Positions 9,497-18,193 of a stretch of 64,000 bases of DNA are shown here, piece by piece. Positions within the stretch are counted from its first letter, which is position 1. Each line of letters opens with the position of its first letter. Source of the stretch: Deltaproteobacteria bacterium (GTDB taxonomy: Bacteria > Myxococcota_A > UBA9042 > PHBI01 > JACKFB01); NCBI GenBank assembly GCA_020632695.1, contig JACKFB010000022.1:1-64000 (forward strand), read 5' to 3'. A program made the translations under genes and the position numbers. The notes under the pieces are model-generated. The model saw nothing but the letters and a program-made list of their open reading frames with translations, did no database searches and had not been told where the DNA came from.

Positions 9497-11953
9497 TCAG
9501 CGCGCGTCCAGTCGGACCTGGTCGAGATCGAGGCGCCCGAAGTCGTGATAGAAGACGCGGAGCTCGACGTCGCGGCGGGTCGCCTCCAGCTCGAAGTCGA
9601 GGCTGGGCTCGATGAAGCGGCCGGCCACCGGGGTGAGGTCGGCGGCGGTCAGGTCTCGGGTGGCCAGCGGGGCGCCGCCGCGGGGGACCACGTCCAGGGT
9701 GACCAGCTTGCGACCGGGTGGCGGGGTGAGCGTGGTGTCGGCCTGCCAGCGCAGGCGGAAGGTGGCGCGGTAGCGGCCCGGCGGCAGGGTGAGGTAGGGG
9801 CCGTAGAAGAGGTGGTCGGGGCCGCGGGCGTCGGCGGTGCCGACCGAGAGCATGGCGCCGTTTCGGGCCTCGGGGTCGCGGACGCGGCGGTCGGGGAAGG
9901 CCGTGTCCTCGGTGAGCTCGGCCTCCATCACCGGGGTGGCCAGGAGCTGGCGCAGCTCGCGGGCCCGGTCGCGGGCGTCGGCGGGGCCGGGCTTCGGGGC
10001 GCGGGCGAGCACGAGGAGGCCCGACTCGCGATCGGCGGACTCGACGGTGAACTCGCCGCTCTGGACCAGGCGCTCGAGGCGGGCCTGGAGCTGCGCGTAG
10101 TCCACCGGCCAGGGGGGGCGCTGCAGGTCGACGACGACGCGCTCGGCGGTGTCGAGGTCGTAGGGGATCATCGCGGTGGGGTGGCGGGACTGGAGGTGGA
10201 CGGCCAGGTAGCCGGTGGCCGAGACCGGGGCGCCGGGCGGCAGGGCGTCGAGGAGCGCCTCGGCCTGTTCCTGGTGGGGGGTGCGGATGAAGTCGTGGCG
10301 GCCGTGGCTGGCCAGCGCGCTGGAGGGGTGCCAGAGCCAGAGCGCCAGGGAGCCGGCGAGGAGGCCCGCGGCGAGCTGGGCTCCGCTGGTGCGGCGGGCG
10401 ATCAGGTCGAGCAGGCCGGTGGGACGCGGCGGGGTGTCCTGGCGGGCGCGGCGCTGCGCCAGCTCGCGGGCGCCCTCGATGGCGACCAGCGCGGCGAAGG
10501 GGATGACGACGGCGCCGTAGTAGAAGGGGAAGACGCGCATGCGGTCGCCGAGCAGCATCTCCATGGCCGGGACCAGCAGCAGGAAGCGCCAGCGGGCGGC
10601 GAGCGTGGTGGGGCCCATGACCAGCAGCAGCGCCAGCACCGAGGTGAGGCCGGCGCCGCCGACGATGTCGCTCACCCAGCCGAAGGGGTTGAGCAGCAGC
10701 AGGCGCAGGGCCGCGGCCGGGTTGGGGCCGAGGCCGGCGTAGCGGGAGCCGAAGGCGTAGCCGTCCGTGTGTCCGACGGTGGCGAAGTGGCTGGGATCGT
10801 AGGGCGCGCGCAGGGCGGGGAGGACGGCGCCGAGGACGAGGGCGCCGATGGCGAGGCCGGCGAAGAGGATGGCGTAGCCCTCGCGGCGGCGGCCCTCGGC
10901 GATGAGCAGCACCACGGCGATGACCGAGGTGTAGATGAAGGTGTCCTCCTTGGTGCCCCAGAGCAGGAGCGCCGTGAGCCACATCCAGCCGGTGCGCCGG
11001 CGGTGGATGGCCAGGACGAAGCCGATGAGGAGCGGCGGCTCGAGCATGTCGAGGTGGAAGTCGTAGAAGGCGGCCTGCTGGATGTAGGGGCAGAGCGCGT
11101 AGGCGAGGAGCATGGCGAGGCCGAGGAGGTGGCTGCGGGTGCGCAGGGCGGCCAGGTCGTAGATGAGCCACGCGCCGGCGGCGATGGTGGCGGCCTGGAT
11201 GGCGAGCAGGGTCACCGGCGTGCGGACGAGGGCGACCAGGGGCCAGAGCAGGGCGAGGGTGGGCGAGAAGTGCTCGCCGAGGAAGCTCATGCCGAGGGTG
11301 GGGCTGTAGAGGAGGCGACCCTGGGGGTTGTCGTAGAGCTCGTAGAAGAGGCCGAGGTCGATGAGGCTGCTCCAGTGGGCGCGGTGGCGCTGGTAGGAGA
11401 CGGCGAAGAGGAAGGCGCCGCTGGCCACGGCGAGGGCGGCGGCGACGAGGCGGGGCGTGCGGGCCGGCGGCGCAGGGCCGGGGGCCGGGTCGGGCTGGCC
11501 GGTGAGGAAGGGGCCCAGCGCCAGGGCGGCGGCCAGGCCGACGAGGGCGGCGGCCAGGATGGCGCGGCCGGGGACGTGGTCGAACCAGAGGGTGGTGGGG
11601 AGCAGGGCCAGGGGCGAGAGCTGCCACGCCACGGCGCGGAGGCGGTCGGCCAGCGGTTGGGGTGGGGCGAAGGCCAGTCGGCGGGGGCGGAGGGCGGCGA
11701 GGGCCCAGGTGGTCAGCAGCAGCAGGACCAGGGCCGGGGCGAAGCGGCCGTAGATGCCGACGGCGAGGAAGGGGTCGCGCTCGAGGTCGCGGGCGTAGGC
11801 GTCGATGCGGCGATCGGGCATCGCCAGGGCGCCCAGGAACACGGCGAGCCCGGAGGCGGACAGCGCGGTGAGCAGCGCGGCCAGGCCGAGGGAGAGCAGC
11901 GTCCGGGCACGGGAGCCGGAGGGCTGAGCGGAGGTGGGGGGTGATCGGAGCAT
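9497..11953 (-). CDS. DUF2079 family polytopic membrane protein
   Basis: The protein has about 818 residues, with 11-13 hydrophobic segments over residues 15-500 and a long C-terminal soluble part. The sequences DLGLFYELYDNPQGRLL, FLGEHFSPTLALLWP and AFYDFHLDMLEPPL match the DUF2079 pattern (His/Asp pairs in extracytoplasmic loops of a GT-C-like fold). Such proteins resemble lipid-linked-sugar glycosyltransferases, but their activity is unproven. The C-terminal 250 residues form a beta-rich domain, possibly carbohydrate-binding. The ATG at 11953 was chosen; a GTG at 11974 is an alternative. Confidence 0.75.
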   Translation of the reverse strand: MLRSPPTSAQPSGSRARTLLSLGLAALLTALSASGLAVFLGALAMPDRRIDAYARDLERDPFLAVGIYGRFAPALVLLLLTTWALAALRPRRLAFAPPQPLADRLRAVAWQLSPLALLPTTLWFDHVPGRAILAAALVGLAAALALGPFLTGQPDPAPGPAPPARTPRLVAAALAVASGAFLFAVSYQRHRAHWSSLIDLGLFYELYDNPQGRLLYSPTLGMSFLGEHFSPTLALLWPLVALVRTPVTLLAIQAATIAAGAWLIYDLAALRTRSHLLGLAMLLAYALCPYIQQAAFYDFHLDMLEPPLLIGFVLAIHRRRTGWMWLTALLLWGTKEDTFIYTSVIAVVLLIAEGRRREGYAILFAGLAIGALVLGAVLPALRAPYDPSHFATVGHTDGYAFGSRYAGLGPNPAAALRLLLLNPFGWVSDIVGGAGLTSVLALLLVMGPTTLAARWRFLLLVPAMEMLLGDRMRVFPFYYGAVVIPFAALVAIEGARELAQRRARQDTPPRPTGLLDLIARRTSGAQLAAGLLAGSLALWLWHPSSALASHGRHDFIRTPHQEQAEALLDALPPGAPVSATGYLAVHLQSRHPTAMIPYDLDTAERVVVDLQRPPWPVDYAQLQARLERLVQSGEFTVESADRESGLLVLARAPKPGPADARDRARELRQLLATPVMEAELTEDTAFPDRRVRDPEARNGAMLSVGTADARGPDHLFYGPYLTLPPGRYRATFRLRWQADTTLTPPPGRKLVTLDVVPRGGAPLATRDLTAADLTPVAGRFIEPSLDFELEATRRDVELRVFYHDFGRLDLDQVRLDAR

Positions 11954-12046
11954 GGGAGCCAGGTCGCTTCGCACGGCTGCGCCGGGCTGGCAAGGGGTGC
12001 CGGGGCGACGCGGGGCGGTTGGGGGGTGAGCGAGGGCGCGAGGGGG

Positions 12047-12907
12047 CTACCCGCGCAGCCAGGGGATCAGCAGGGCGTGGAGCGCTTCGGGCTGCTCGAG
12101 GTGCAGGAAGTGGCCGGCGTCGGGGATGACGGCCGCGCGGACGCTCGGCTGGGAGGCGGCGGCCGTCTCGAGCAGCGCCGGGTCGAGGCAGCCGTCGCGG
12201 GCGCCGGCGATGGCCAGCGCGGGAACGGCGACCGGCGCGCGCAGCAGGCGCCAGTCGGGCGCCGAGCGTGGCGACGCCAGGGCGCGATAGTAGGACAGCA
12301 CGGCGCCTGCGACGCCCGGCTGGGAGAGCGCGTCGATGATGGAGCGCAGGCGAGGCTCGGGGGCCGAGAAGCCGGGGGACCAGCGGCGCCAGAGCAGGCG
12401 CACCAGGGCGCCGTCGCGGGCCAGCAGCGCGCGCTCCGCCAGTCCGGGGACCTGGAAGAGCGCCATGTACCACAGCGGCAGCAGGGCCGTGGGGTGGCGG
12501 CGCACCATGCGCGGGAGGTTCGAGAGCGGCGGCACGGCCAGGGCGCAGACGCGCTCGACGCGATGGGGGGCCAGGGCGGCCAGCGCCCAGGCGATGGCGG
12601 CGCCCCAGTCGTGGCCGGCCACGTGCGCACGCTCGGCGCCCAGCAGGTCCATCCAGGCCAGCACGTCGCGCGCCAGACGGGAGAGCGAGCAGTCGCCGTC
12701 GGGCGGGACCGAGCCCGGCGCGTAGCCGCGGAGGTCGGGGGCGACCACCCGGAAGCCGGCGGCGACCAGGGCCGGCACCTGATGGTCCCAGGTCTGGCGC
12801 TGGTCGGGGAAGCCGTGCAGCAGCAGGACCAGCGGCCCCTCGCCGGCCACGGTCGCGCGGGTGGTCAGCCCCTCCCACGCGAGCACGCGGGTGCGCGGGC
12901 TGGTCAC
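12047..12907 (-). CDS. alpha/beta hydrolase, epoxide-hydrolase-like
   Basis: The 286-residue alpha/beta hydrolase has an HGFPDQ oxyanion motif near residue 32, an Asp nucleophile in GHDWGAAIAW, an acid in ARDGCLDP and the catalytic His in GHFLHLEQP. An Asp nucleophile with HGxP is the hallmark of epoxide hydrolases and haloalkane dehalogenases, not esterases. Two cap-domain tyrosines would be needed for epoxide opening; YYRALASP is one candidate. The GTG start at 12907 overlaps the amidohydrolase stop by four bases (GTGA), so both are made from one transcript. Confidence 0.8.
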   Translation of the reverse strand: MTSPRTRVLAWEGLTTRATVAGEGPLVLLLHGFPDQRQTWDHQVPALVAAGFRVVAPDLRGYAPGSVPPDGDCSLSRLARDVLAWMDLLGAERAHVAGHDWGAAIAWALAALAPHRVERVCALAVPPLSNLPRMVRRHPTALLPLWYMALFQVPGLAERALLARDGALVRLLWRRWSPGFSAPEPRLRSIIDALSQPGVAGAVLSYYRALASPRSAPDWRLLRAPVAVPALAIAGARDGCLDPALLETAAASQPSVRAAVIPDAGHFLHLEQPEALHALLIPWLRG

Positions 12908-13857
12908 TCCGCCAGGCCGAGGCCGTAGAAGGCGTTCGCGGTCCCGCAGAGCACCTGCGCCAGGCGCTCCTCGGGGTGGCGACGGGCGACGCGCACGATC
13001 TCGCGGTCCCAGGCATAGGGCAGGTTGGGGAAGTCGGTGCCGTACATGACGCGCTCGGGGCGGGCCTCCAGGAAGCGGTCCTGGGAGGCGACGCCGCCGA
13101 AGTAGTCGGACATCACCATGGTCGTGTCGAGCCACAGCGAGTCGTAGCGCTCCATGAGCGCGAAGTAGGCGTCGAACTCGTCGCCGCCGAGGTGCGGCAC
13201 GCACAGGCGCAGGCGCGGCCAGCCACGCAGCACGGCCTCGATGCGCGGCGCGCCGCAGAGCTCCAGGGGGTCGCAGCGGTAGGCGGGGCTGGCCGGCTGG
13301 CGGCCGGCGTGCATCACCAGCGGCTGGTCGTGGGCGACGCACGCGTCGTAGATCTCGGTCATGCGCGGGTCGTCCGGGGCGAAGCACTGGACGTGGCAGT
13401 GCAGCTTCACGCCGCGCAGCCCGGCCGCGAAGGCGTCGCCGAGGATGGCCGCGGCGCCCGGCTCGCCCGGGAGCACGGTGGCGGTCGCGGTGACCCGTGG
13501 CTCCTCGCGCACCAGGGCGGCCATCCAGGCGTTCATCCCGCGGGCGATGCCCGGCTTGTGCGCGTAGTGGAGCGCGACCAGGTGACGTACGCCGCGGTCG
13601 AGCAGGAAGCGGATGACCTGGGGAGCGTGCAGGCGGTAGCGCACCGGCCACCCGTAGGCCTCGAACCAGCGCCAGATCGCGTCGAAGAGCGGGTCCGGGA
13701 ACAGGTGGACGTGGGCATCCACCACCGGCGGCAGCGCGCTCGGGAGCGCGGCGCCCTCGGCATCGTCCAGCGCGGGCAGGCGCCCGGCGTCCAGCCAGCC
13801 GGCGGTCGCGGTGGCCGCGTGGTGCAGGCAGGGAGGCGGACCGAGCTCAGGGGGCAT
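12904..13857 (-). CDS. amidohydrolase family (amidohydrolase-2/ACMSD-like) metal-dependent hydrolase
   Basis: The 317-residue TIM-barrel protein has DAHVHLFPD (metal-binding HxH, near residue 47), GVKLHCHVQ, LVMHAGRQP, VPHLGGDE and YGTDFPNLPY (final Asp). This set places it in the amidohydrolase-2 group, which includes decarboxylases such as ACMSD and gamma-resorcylate decarboxylase as well as lactonases. The substrate is unknown. Its ATG lies 11 bp inside the end of the upstream repeat-lipoprotein gene, and its stop overlaps the hydrolase start, suggesting coupled translation of three very different proteins. Confidence 0.8.
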   Translation of the reverse strand: MPPELGPPPCLHHAATATAGWLDAGRLPALDDAEGAALPSALPPVVDAHVHLFPDPLFDAIWRWFEAYGWPVRYRLHAPQVIRFLLDRGVRHLVALHYAHKPGIARGMNAWMAALVREEPRVTATATVLPGEPGAAAILGDAFAAGLRGVKLHCHVQCFAPDDPRMTEIYDACVAHDQPLVMHAGRQPASPAYRCDPLELCGAPRIEAVLRGWPRLRLCVPHLGGDEFDAYFALMERYDSLWLDTTMVMSDYFGGVASQDRFLEARPERVMYGTDFPNLPYAWDREIVRVARRHPEERLAQVLCGTANAFYGLGLAE

Positions 13858-14338
13858 CGGTGTCGGGGGCGGGCGCAGCGTCGGAGGCGGTGTCGGTCCC
13901 GGCCGCGGTGTCGGTCCCGGTCACGGTGTCGGTGTCGGTCACGGTGTCGGTCACGGTGTCGGTCACGGCCGCGGTGTCGGTCACGGCCGCGGTGTCGGTC
14001 ACGGCCGCGGTGTCGGTCACGGCCACGGTGTCGGTCACGGCCGCGGTGTCGGTGTCGGTCACGGTGTCGGTCCCGGCCGCGGTGTCGGCCCCGGTCACGG
14101 TGTCGGTCACGGCCGCGGTGTCGGTCCCGGTCGCGGTGTCGGTCCCGGCCGCGGTGTCGGTTCCGGACGCGGTGTCGGTCCCGGTCACGGTGTCGGTCCC
14201 GGCCACGGTGTCGGTCCCGGCCGCGGTGTCGGCGGCCGTGTCCGGCGTGGCAGAGCCGTCGGAGCGCGGTGGGAGGTCTGCCACCGTGCAGGCGGCGAGG
14301 GCCAGGGCACACAGGACCAGCGGCAACACTCGGATCAT
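13847..14338 (-). CDS. lipoprotein made of Asp-Thr tandem repeats
   Basis: The 163-residue protein has a signal peptide ending in a lipobox (LALAAC, Cys near residue 17), and almost all the rest is a six-residue repeat of the type DTxxGT or DTAAVT, about 20 copies. It has no globular domain. The repeat is acidic, Thr-rich and probably extended, like a stalk or metal/polyanion surface tether. GGGAG precedes the ATG at a good distance. The DNA repeat could change copy number in steps of 18 bp without breaking the frame. Function unknown. Confidence 0.6.
   Translation of the reverse strand: MIRVLPLVLCALALAACTVADLPPRSDGSATPDTAADTAAGTDTVAGTDTVTGTDTASGTDTAAGTDTATGTDTAAVTDTVTGADTAAGTDTVTDTDTAAVTDTVAVTDTAAVTDTAAVTDTAAVTDTVTDTVTDTDTVTGTDTAAGTDTASDAAPAPDTDAP
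13888..14240. repeat. 18-bp minisatellite inside the lipoprotein gene
   Basis: The region is an array of hexamer-based units, best seen as 18-bp copies of GGTGTCGGTCACGGCCGC with substitutions, in phase with the reading frame. It differs in sequence from the GRGRCC minisatellites elsewhere in the window. Confidence 0.85.
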
Positions 14339-14368
14339 GGCGCGCTCCCTGGAGGGGTTGGGCGACGT

Positions 14369-14391
14369 CTGCGGATCACTATCGCCGATCC
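14369..14391. other. inverted repeat between lipoprotein and cyclic-nucleotide-binding genes
   Basis: GCGGATC and GATCCGC are separated by 9 bp. The repeat lies about 30 bp upstream of the lipoprotein ATG and 85 bp after the preceding stop, so it could be a terminator for the upstream pair or a regulator site. Confidence 0.3.
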
Positions 14392-14475
14392 GCTCTCCCC
14401 GCCAGATCTGACCGGCCCGCGCGGACGCGCCCCGCTCCAGAGCCGACGGGCTCGGCCGGATACCGCCCATGGTGT

Positions 14476-15393
14476 CTACCCGCCGGCGGCCTCGGCTTCG
14501 AGCTGGAGCAGGTCGCGGGCCAGGATCGCCAGCATCTCCCGGGCGAGGTCGAAGTGGCCCGCCAGCAGCAGGAGGAAGGCGTCGACGTCCATCTCCAGGC
14601 CGTGCACCTCGGTCGCGGCGGTGGCGCTGAAGCTGCGATGGGTGCCGCCCAGGGCGTCGTCGACGCCGAGCGCGAAGCCGGCGCCTATCTCCACGCTGCG
14701 GCCCGCATCGGCCTCGCAGTGGACCCGCCCCTCGAGGACCCGCACCCAGGTGGAGGCCGGGTCGCCGCGCTCCCACACCGGCTCGCCGGCGCCCCATCGC
14801 ACCGGGCGCATCTGCCGGCACGCCTCGATGACCGCGTCCAGGTTGCAGGAGCGGAAGAGCACGCCCCGGTGGATCTCCAGGATGCGCTCGACCAGCGTGT
14901 GCGGCCGCGGCAGCGGCCGCCCGGACCGCGCCTCCGAGGCGTGGGCCCGCGTGGCGGGCAGCCCCTTGCGCAGCTCGAGTCGCCGCCGAGCCATCAGGCG
15001 CAGTGAGCTGCGCAGCAACGAGAAGTTCGTCTCCAGCGCCCCCAGCATCACCCCGCCGGGCAGCTCCAGCGTGTGCGTGGGAGCCAGGGCCACCACCGAC
15101 TCGCCCCTCGCCGAGCGCGCGTAGAAGGACAAGAACCCCAAGCCCACGGGGGTCGTGACGTCCTGGACCACGCGGGTCGCGCGCTCGATCGCCAGGCGGC
15201 CGGAGGTGGCCACGTAGAGCGTCTCCACCGGACGCCCCGGCTCCAGGATGGACGCCCCGCGGCGGAAGAACCGCGCCCGGCTGTGCTCGGCCAGCAGCGC
15301 GTAGCCGTCGTCGTCCAGCCCCTCCACCGCCTCCAGCGACCTGAAGAGCAGCAGCCGGTCCCGCACCCGGGCGAGTGGCGTCTCACCCAGCAC
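14476..15393 (-). CDS. cyclic-nucleotide-binding domain protein
   Basis: The protein has about 305 residues from a GTG at 15393 that overlaps the transporter gene end by 11 bp. Residues 15-130 fit a cNMP-binding beta-roll: FFRRGASILEPGRPVETLYV then SGRLAIE. A second, weaker roll follows at about residues 180-300 (WGAGEPVWERGDPASTWV, LEGRVHCEADAGR). No helix-turn-helix or kinase domain is present, so it is not a CRP-type transcription factor. Its coupling to the nucleotide-transporter/HEAT gene suggests that it reports nucleotide state to that membrane protein. Confidence 0.7.
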   Translation of the reverse strand: MLGETPLARVRDRLLLFRSLEAVEGLDDDGYALLAEHSRARFFRRGASILEPGRPVETLYVATSGRLAIERATRVVQDVTTPVGLGFLSFYARSARGESVVALAPTHTLELPGGVMLGALETNFSLLRSSLRLMARRRLELRKGLPATRAHASEARSGRPLPRPHTLVERILEIHRGVLFRSCNLDAVIEACRQMRPVRWGAGEPVWERGDPASTWVRVLEGRVHCEADAGRSVEIGAGFALGVDDALGGTHRSFSATAATEVHGLEMDVDAFLLLLAGHFDLAREMLAILARDLLQLEAEAAGG

Positions 15394-18115
15394 GTTCCTG
15401 CTCCTCCTCCGGCAGCCTCGACAGCGCCAGCTCGATGTCCGCCCGGTCCTTCCCCGTCGCCAGCAGCTCCTGCAGCCGCGCCCGGAAGCGCGAGAGCCCC
15501 AGCTCCCCCACATGATACGCCGTCACGACGCGCACCGTGTCGCTGCTGCTGCTCAGCATCTCCTCGAGGGCCTCCTCGTAGTCCAGGCGCCGCGCCTCGT
15601 GGAAGCGCCCCGCGGCGGAGAGCCGCTCCCGGTCCGACGAGTCGTCCACCAGCGCCACGACCGGCTCGCGCAGCTCGCGTGACAGCGCGTTCTCCAGCAG
15701 CTCGAGGCTGGCCGCCGTCACCTCGCCGGACTCGCTGCGCAGCCCTCGCAAGAGCGGCAGGAAGCGCTCCCGCCGGTGACGCAGGTCCAGCAGGCGGAAG
15801 AGCCGCTCCACCGCATGCGACTGCTTGTCGTCCAGCATGCGCACCATCAGCTCGTGCCCCGGAGTCCGCCGCTCGGGCACCTCCTCCGCGCCCCGCTCGA
15901 GGGTCAGCCGGCGGTCCAGGTAGCGGAATGCGCGGCTCAGGTGCGCGGCGATGGCCGCGTCGAGGGTGCTGCGGTTCAGGCGCAGGCTCGGGTGGTGGCG
16001 GGTCAGCCCCTCCAGCGCCACGATGATGCGGTAGCGCACCATGCCGCTGGTCTCTCGCGGGAGCTGCTCGAGCAGCATCGCCGAGCCGCGCACCGGGCTC
16101 AGCTCGGCGATGGTCGCCGGGAGGCTCCACCGCACCACGTCGTCGAGGTCCGAGCCGCGCATCGCCTGCCCGAGCGCGTCGAGCGCCCGCGCGCCGTAGC
16201 GGGCCAGCATCCGCCGGGCCGGCCCCCGCGTCTCATCGCCGCCGAGCGCCGCGATGAGCGCCGGCAGCGACTCGTCGGACGCCACCGCGCCCATGGCTTG
16301 CACCGCGGCGACGCGCACCGCGGGCGTCGCTTCCGCCGCCAACGCCTCCAGGGTCTGCTGGAAGCCCGGCGCGCGCCGCCGCTCGATGGCCTCCGCCAGC
16401 GCCACCCGCGCCGTGTCCGGCCCCATCTCGAGGATGGCGTCGACGTTGCCCTTGGCCTCCTCGGGGCCCAGGGCGCCCTCGACCAGCAGGTTCACCGCGA
16501 TGGCCGCTCGCACCTCGGGCGCCGCGTCGGCGTCGAAGCGCTCGATGAGCATCTGCGGGTCGGGAGCCAGCGCCGCCCGCGCGCCCACCGCGGCCGCCCG
16601 CACGCGCGGGTCCTGGTGATCGAGCAGGCGATCGATGGCCGGCACGGCCTCGGCGCGCCCGCTCGCCACGAACATCGTCAGCGCGCGCTCCAGCACCGCC
16701 CGGGACGGGTGATAGAGGATGAAGGTCGGCACCAGGCGCACGCGATCCTCGCGCTCGAGCACCTCGAGGGCGGCGATGACCTCGTTGTCGTTCTCGCTCC
16801 CCAGCGCCTGCACCAGCGTCTCCAGCGAGGCGACGTCCAGCTCGGGGAAGGCCGAGGGCTCGACCTCGCGGCCCCTGAGGCGGCGGCGGAAGAGATCGAG
16901 GTAGTGCACGCGCAGCTCGGACACGGACGCCAGCCACAGGCCCGCCATGACGACGATGAGGACGCTGGCGACCATGCGCGGCGAGTCCAGGGCGGTGAGC
17001 GCCAGGATCATCAGCGAGGCCAGCGCCTGGCCCACCCGCTGCCCCACCACGTCGATGAAGGCCTTCACCCGGGCGCGGACGCGGGCGTCGAGCGGGACGA
17101 AGAGCAGCTCGGTGGCGGTGCGCTGCAGAGAGTAGCGCAGGCTGCCGTCCGCGCCCTTGAGCAGCAGCGCCGCGGGCAGGCCGCCGACGGTGAGCACGGC
17201 CAGGCCGCCCAGGCCTACCAGGGCGGGGAGCAGGCTGAGCGCCGCGTGCACGTCGAAGCGGCGGAGCATGAAGCCGACCAGGGCGAGCTGGCTGAGCAGG
17301 GAGAGCAGGTTCAGCACCAGGGCGACGACGGCGAAGAAGCGGGCGAGCTCCGGCGCCGGGACCTCGCTGGCGACGATGCTCTTGAACACGAAGTCGAGCA
17401 CGGTGAGGGTGCCGGCCACCAGGAGCAGCATCAGCAGCAGGCGCCGCGCGTAGCCGTCGTCGGCCACGAGGCGGGCCGCGGCGGCGAGGTTCGGCTGGTC
17501 GTCGCCCCCGCTCTCGCCCCCCGGGGGCCCGGGGTTGCGGAACCCGAAGGTGAAGAACGCGGTGATGGCGAAGCCGACCGACGCCGCCAGCAAGAGCGAG
17601 GTCGGGGGCCAGCGGCTGGCCAGGGCCGTGGCCACCACCGAGCCGAGGATGGCGCCCACCACGCTGCCGGCGCCGATGAGGCCATAGATGCGCTTGGCCT
17701 GGCTGATCGTGAAGACGTCGGCCAGCAGCGTCCAGAAGTGCACCAGCACCAGCGAGGTGACCACGCCGCCCCAGATCGCCACCGCGTAGAGGCCCCAGGT
17801 GCCCAGGGAGTCGCGCCACCACCAGAAGCCGAAGGTGACCAGCGCCGCCAGCGCCATCCACCCGCCGAGCACCGCGCGCGGGCGCAGGCCTCGGGCGTAG
17901 CGCATCTGCAGCTCGGTGATGGCCAGCGCGACCAGGGCGATGCCCAGGTAGACCCAGGGCAGCCGGGTGGCCGGGATGCTGGCCAGGAAGAGCGCGTCGC
18001 GGGCGGTCTCGAGCACCTGGTAGCTGGCCACGAAGCCGAGCAGCATGAGGAACGCGGAGCCGACGTCGCGCCGCTCGCGTCTGCGCACACGCGCCAGGAT
18101 TCGTGGCAGTTCCAT
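15383..18115 (-). CDS. NTT/MFS-like nucleotide transporter fused to HEAT repeats
   Basis: The protein has 910 residues. Residues 15-430 hold about 12 membrane segments of the ATP/ADP-translocase (Npt1/NTT) or MFS type, with TARDALFLASIPATRLPWVY and the conserved-looking LKGADGSLRYSLQRTATELL, which resembles the NTT core. Residues 440-880 are HEAT-like helical repeats (DPRVRAAAVGARAAL, TPAVRVAAVQAMGAV). Such fusions have been described in free-living bacteria, where their substrate is unknown; energy parasitism is not implied. It starts 78 bp from the divergent ferrochelatase and is followed by an overlapping cyclic-nucleotide-binding gene. Transport of nucleotides is inferred from family only. 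Confidence 0.75.
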   Translation of the reverse strand: MELPRILARVRRRERRDVGSAFLMLLGFVASYQVLETARDALFLASIPATRLPWVYLGIALVALAITELQMRYARGLRPRAVLGGWMALAALVTFGFWWWRDSLGTWGLYAVAIWGGVVTSLVLVHFWTLLADVFTISQAKRIYGLIGAGSVVGAILGSVVATALASRWPPTSLLLAASVGFAITAFFTFGFRNPGPPGGESGGDDQPNLAAAARLVADDGYARRLLLMLLLVAGTLTVLDFVFKSIVASEVPAPELARFFAVVALVLNLLSLLSQLALVGFMLRRFDVHAALSLLPALVGLGGLAVLTVGGLPAALLLKGADGSLRYSLQRTATELLFVPLDARVRARVKAFIDVVGQRVGQALASLMILALTALDSPRMVASVLIVVMAGLWLASVSELRVHYLDLFRRRLRGREVEPSAFPELDVASLETLVQALGSENDNEVIAALEVLEREDRVRLVPTFILYHPSRAVLERALTMFVASGRAEAVPAIDRLLDHQDPRVRAAAVGARAALAPDPQMLIERFDADAAPEVRAAIAVNLLVEGALGPEEAKGNVDAILEMGPDTARVALAEAIERRRAPGFQQTLEALAAEATPAVRVAAVQAMGAVASDESLPALIAALGGDETRGPARRMLARYGARALDALGQAMRGSDLDDVVRWSLPATIAELSPVRGSAMLLEQLPRETSGMVRYRIIVALEGLTRHHPSLRLNRSTLDAAIAAHLSRAFRYLDRRLTLERGAEEVPERRTPGHELMVRMLDDKQSHAVERLFRLLDLRHRRERFLPLLRGLRSESGEVTAASLELLENALSRELREPVVALVDDSSDRERLSAAGRFHEARRLDYEEALEEMLSSSSDTVRVVTAYHVGELGLSRFRARLQELLATGKDRADIELALSRLPEEEQERAG

Positions 18116-18193
18116 CGCCTCGATCGTCTACCACAGGCGGCCTCGAGCCTGTACCGATGGCGCGGCGCGCGACTTTCTGCTACCTGCGGGGGC

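Noticed and set aside
9545..11944. Very long open frame on the plus strand opposite the DUF2079 gene
   Set aside because: It is a GC-driven shadow: composition is Gly/Ala/Glu/Gln-rich with no domain, and the minus-strand gene has clear membrane segments and family motifs. The same holds for other long opposite-strand frames, such as those facing the transporter fusion, hflX and pheA.
15383..18115. Evidence of an intracellular energy parasite because of the NTT-like domain
   Set aside because: Full biosynthetic and ectoine genes indicate a free-living cell, and NTT/HEAT fusions are known outside parasites.
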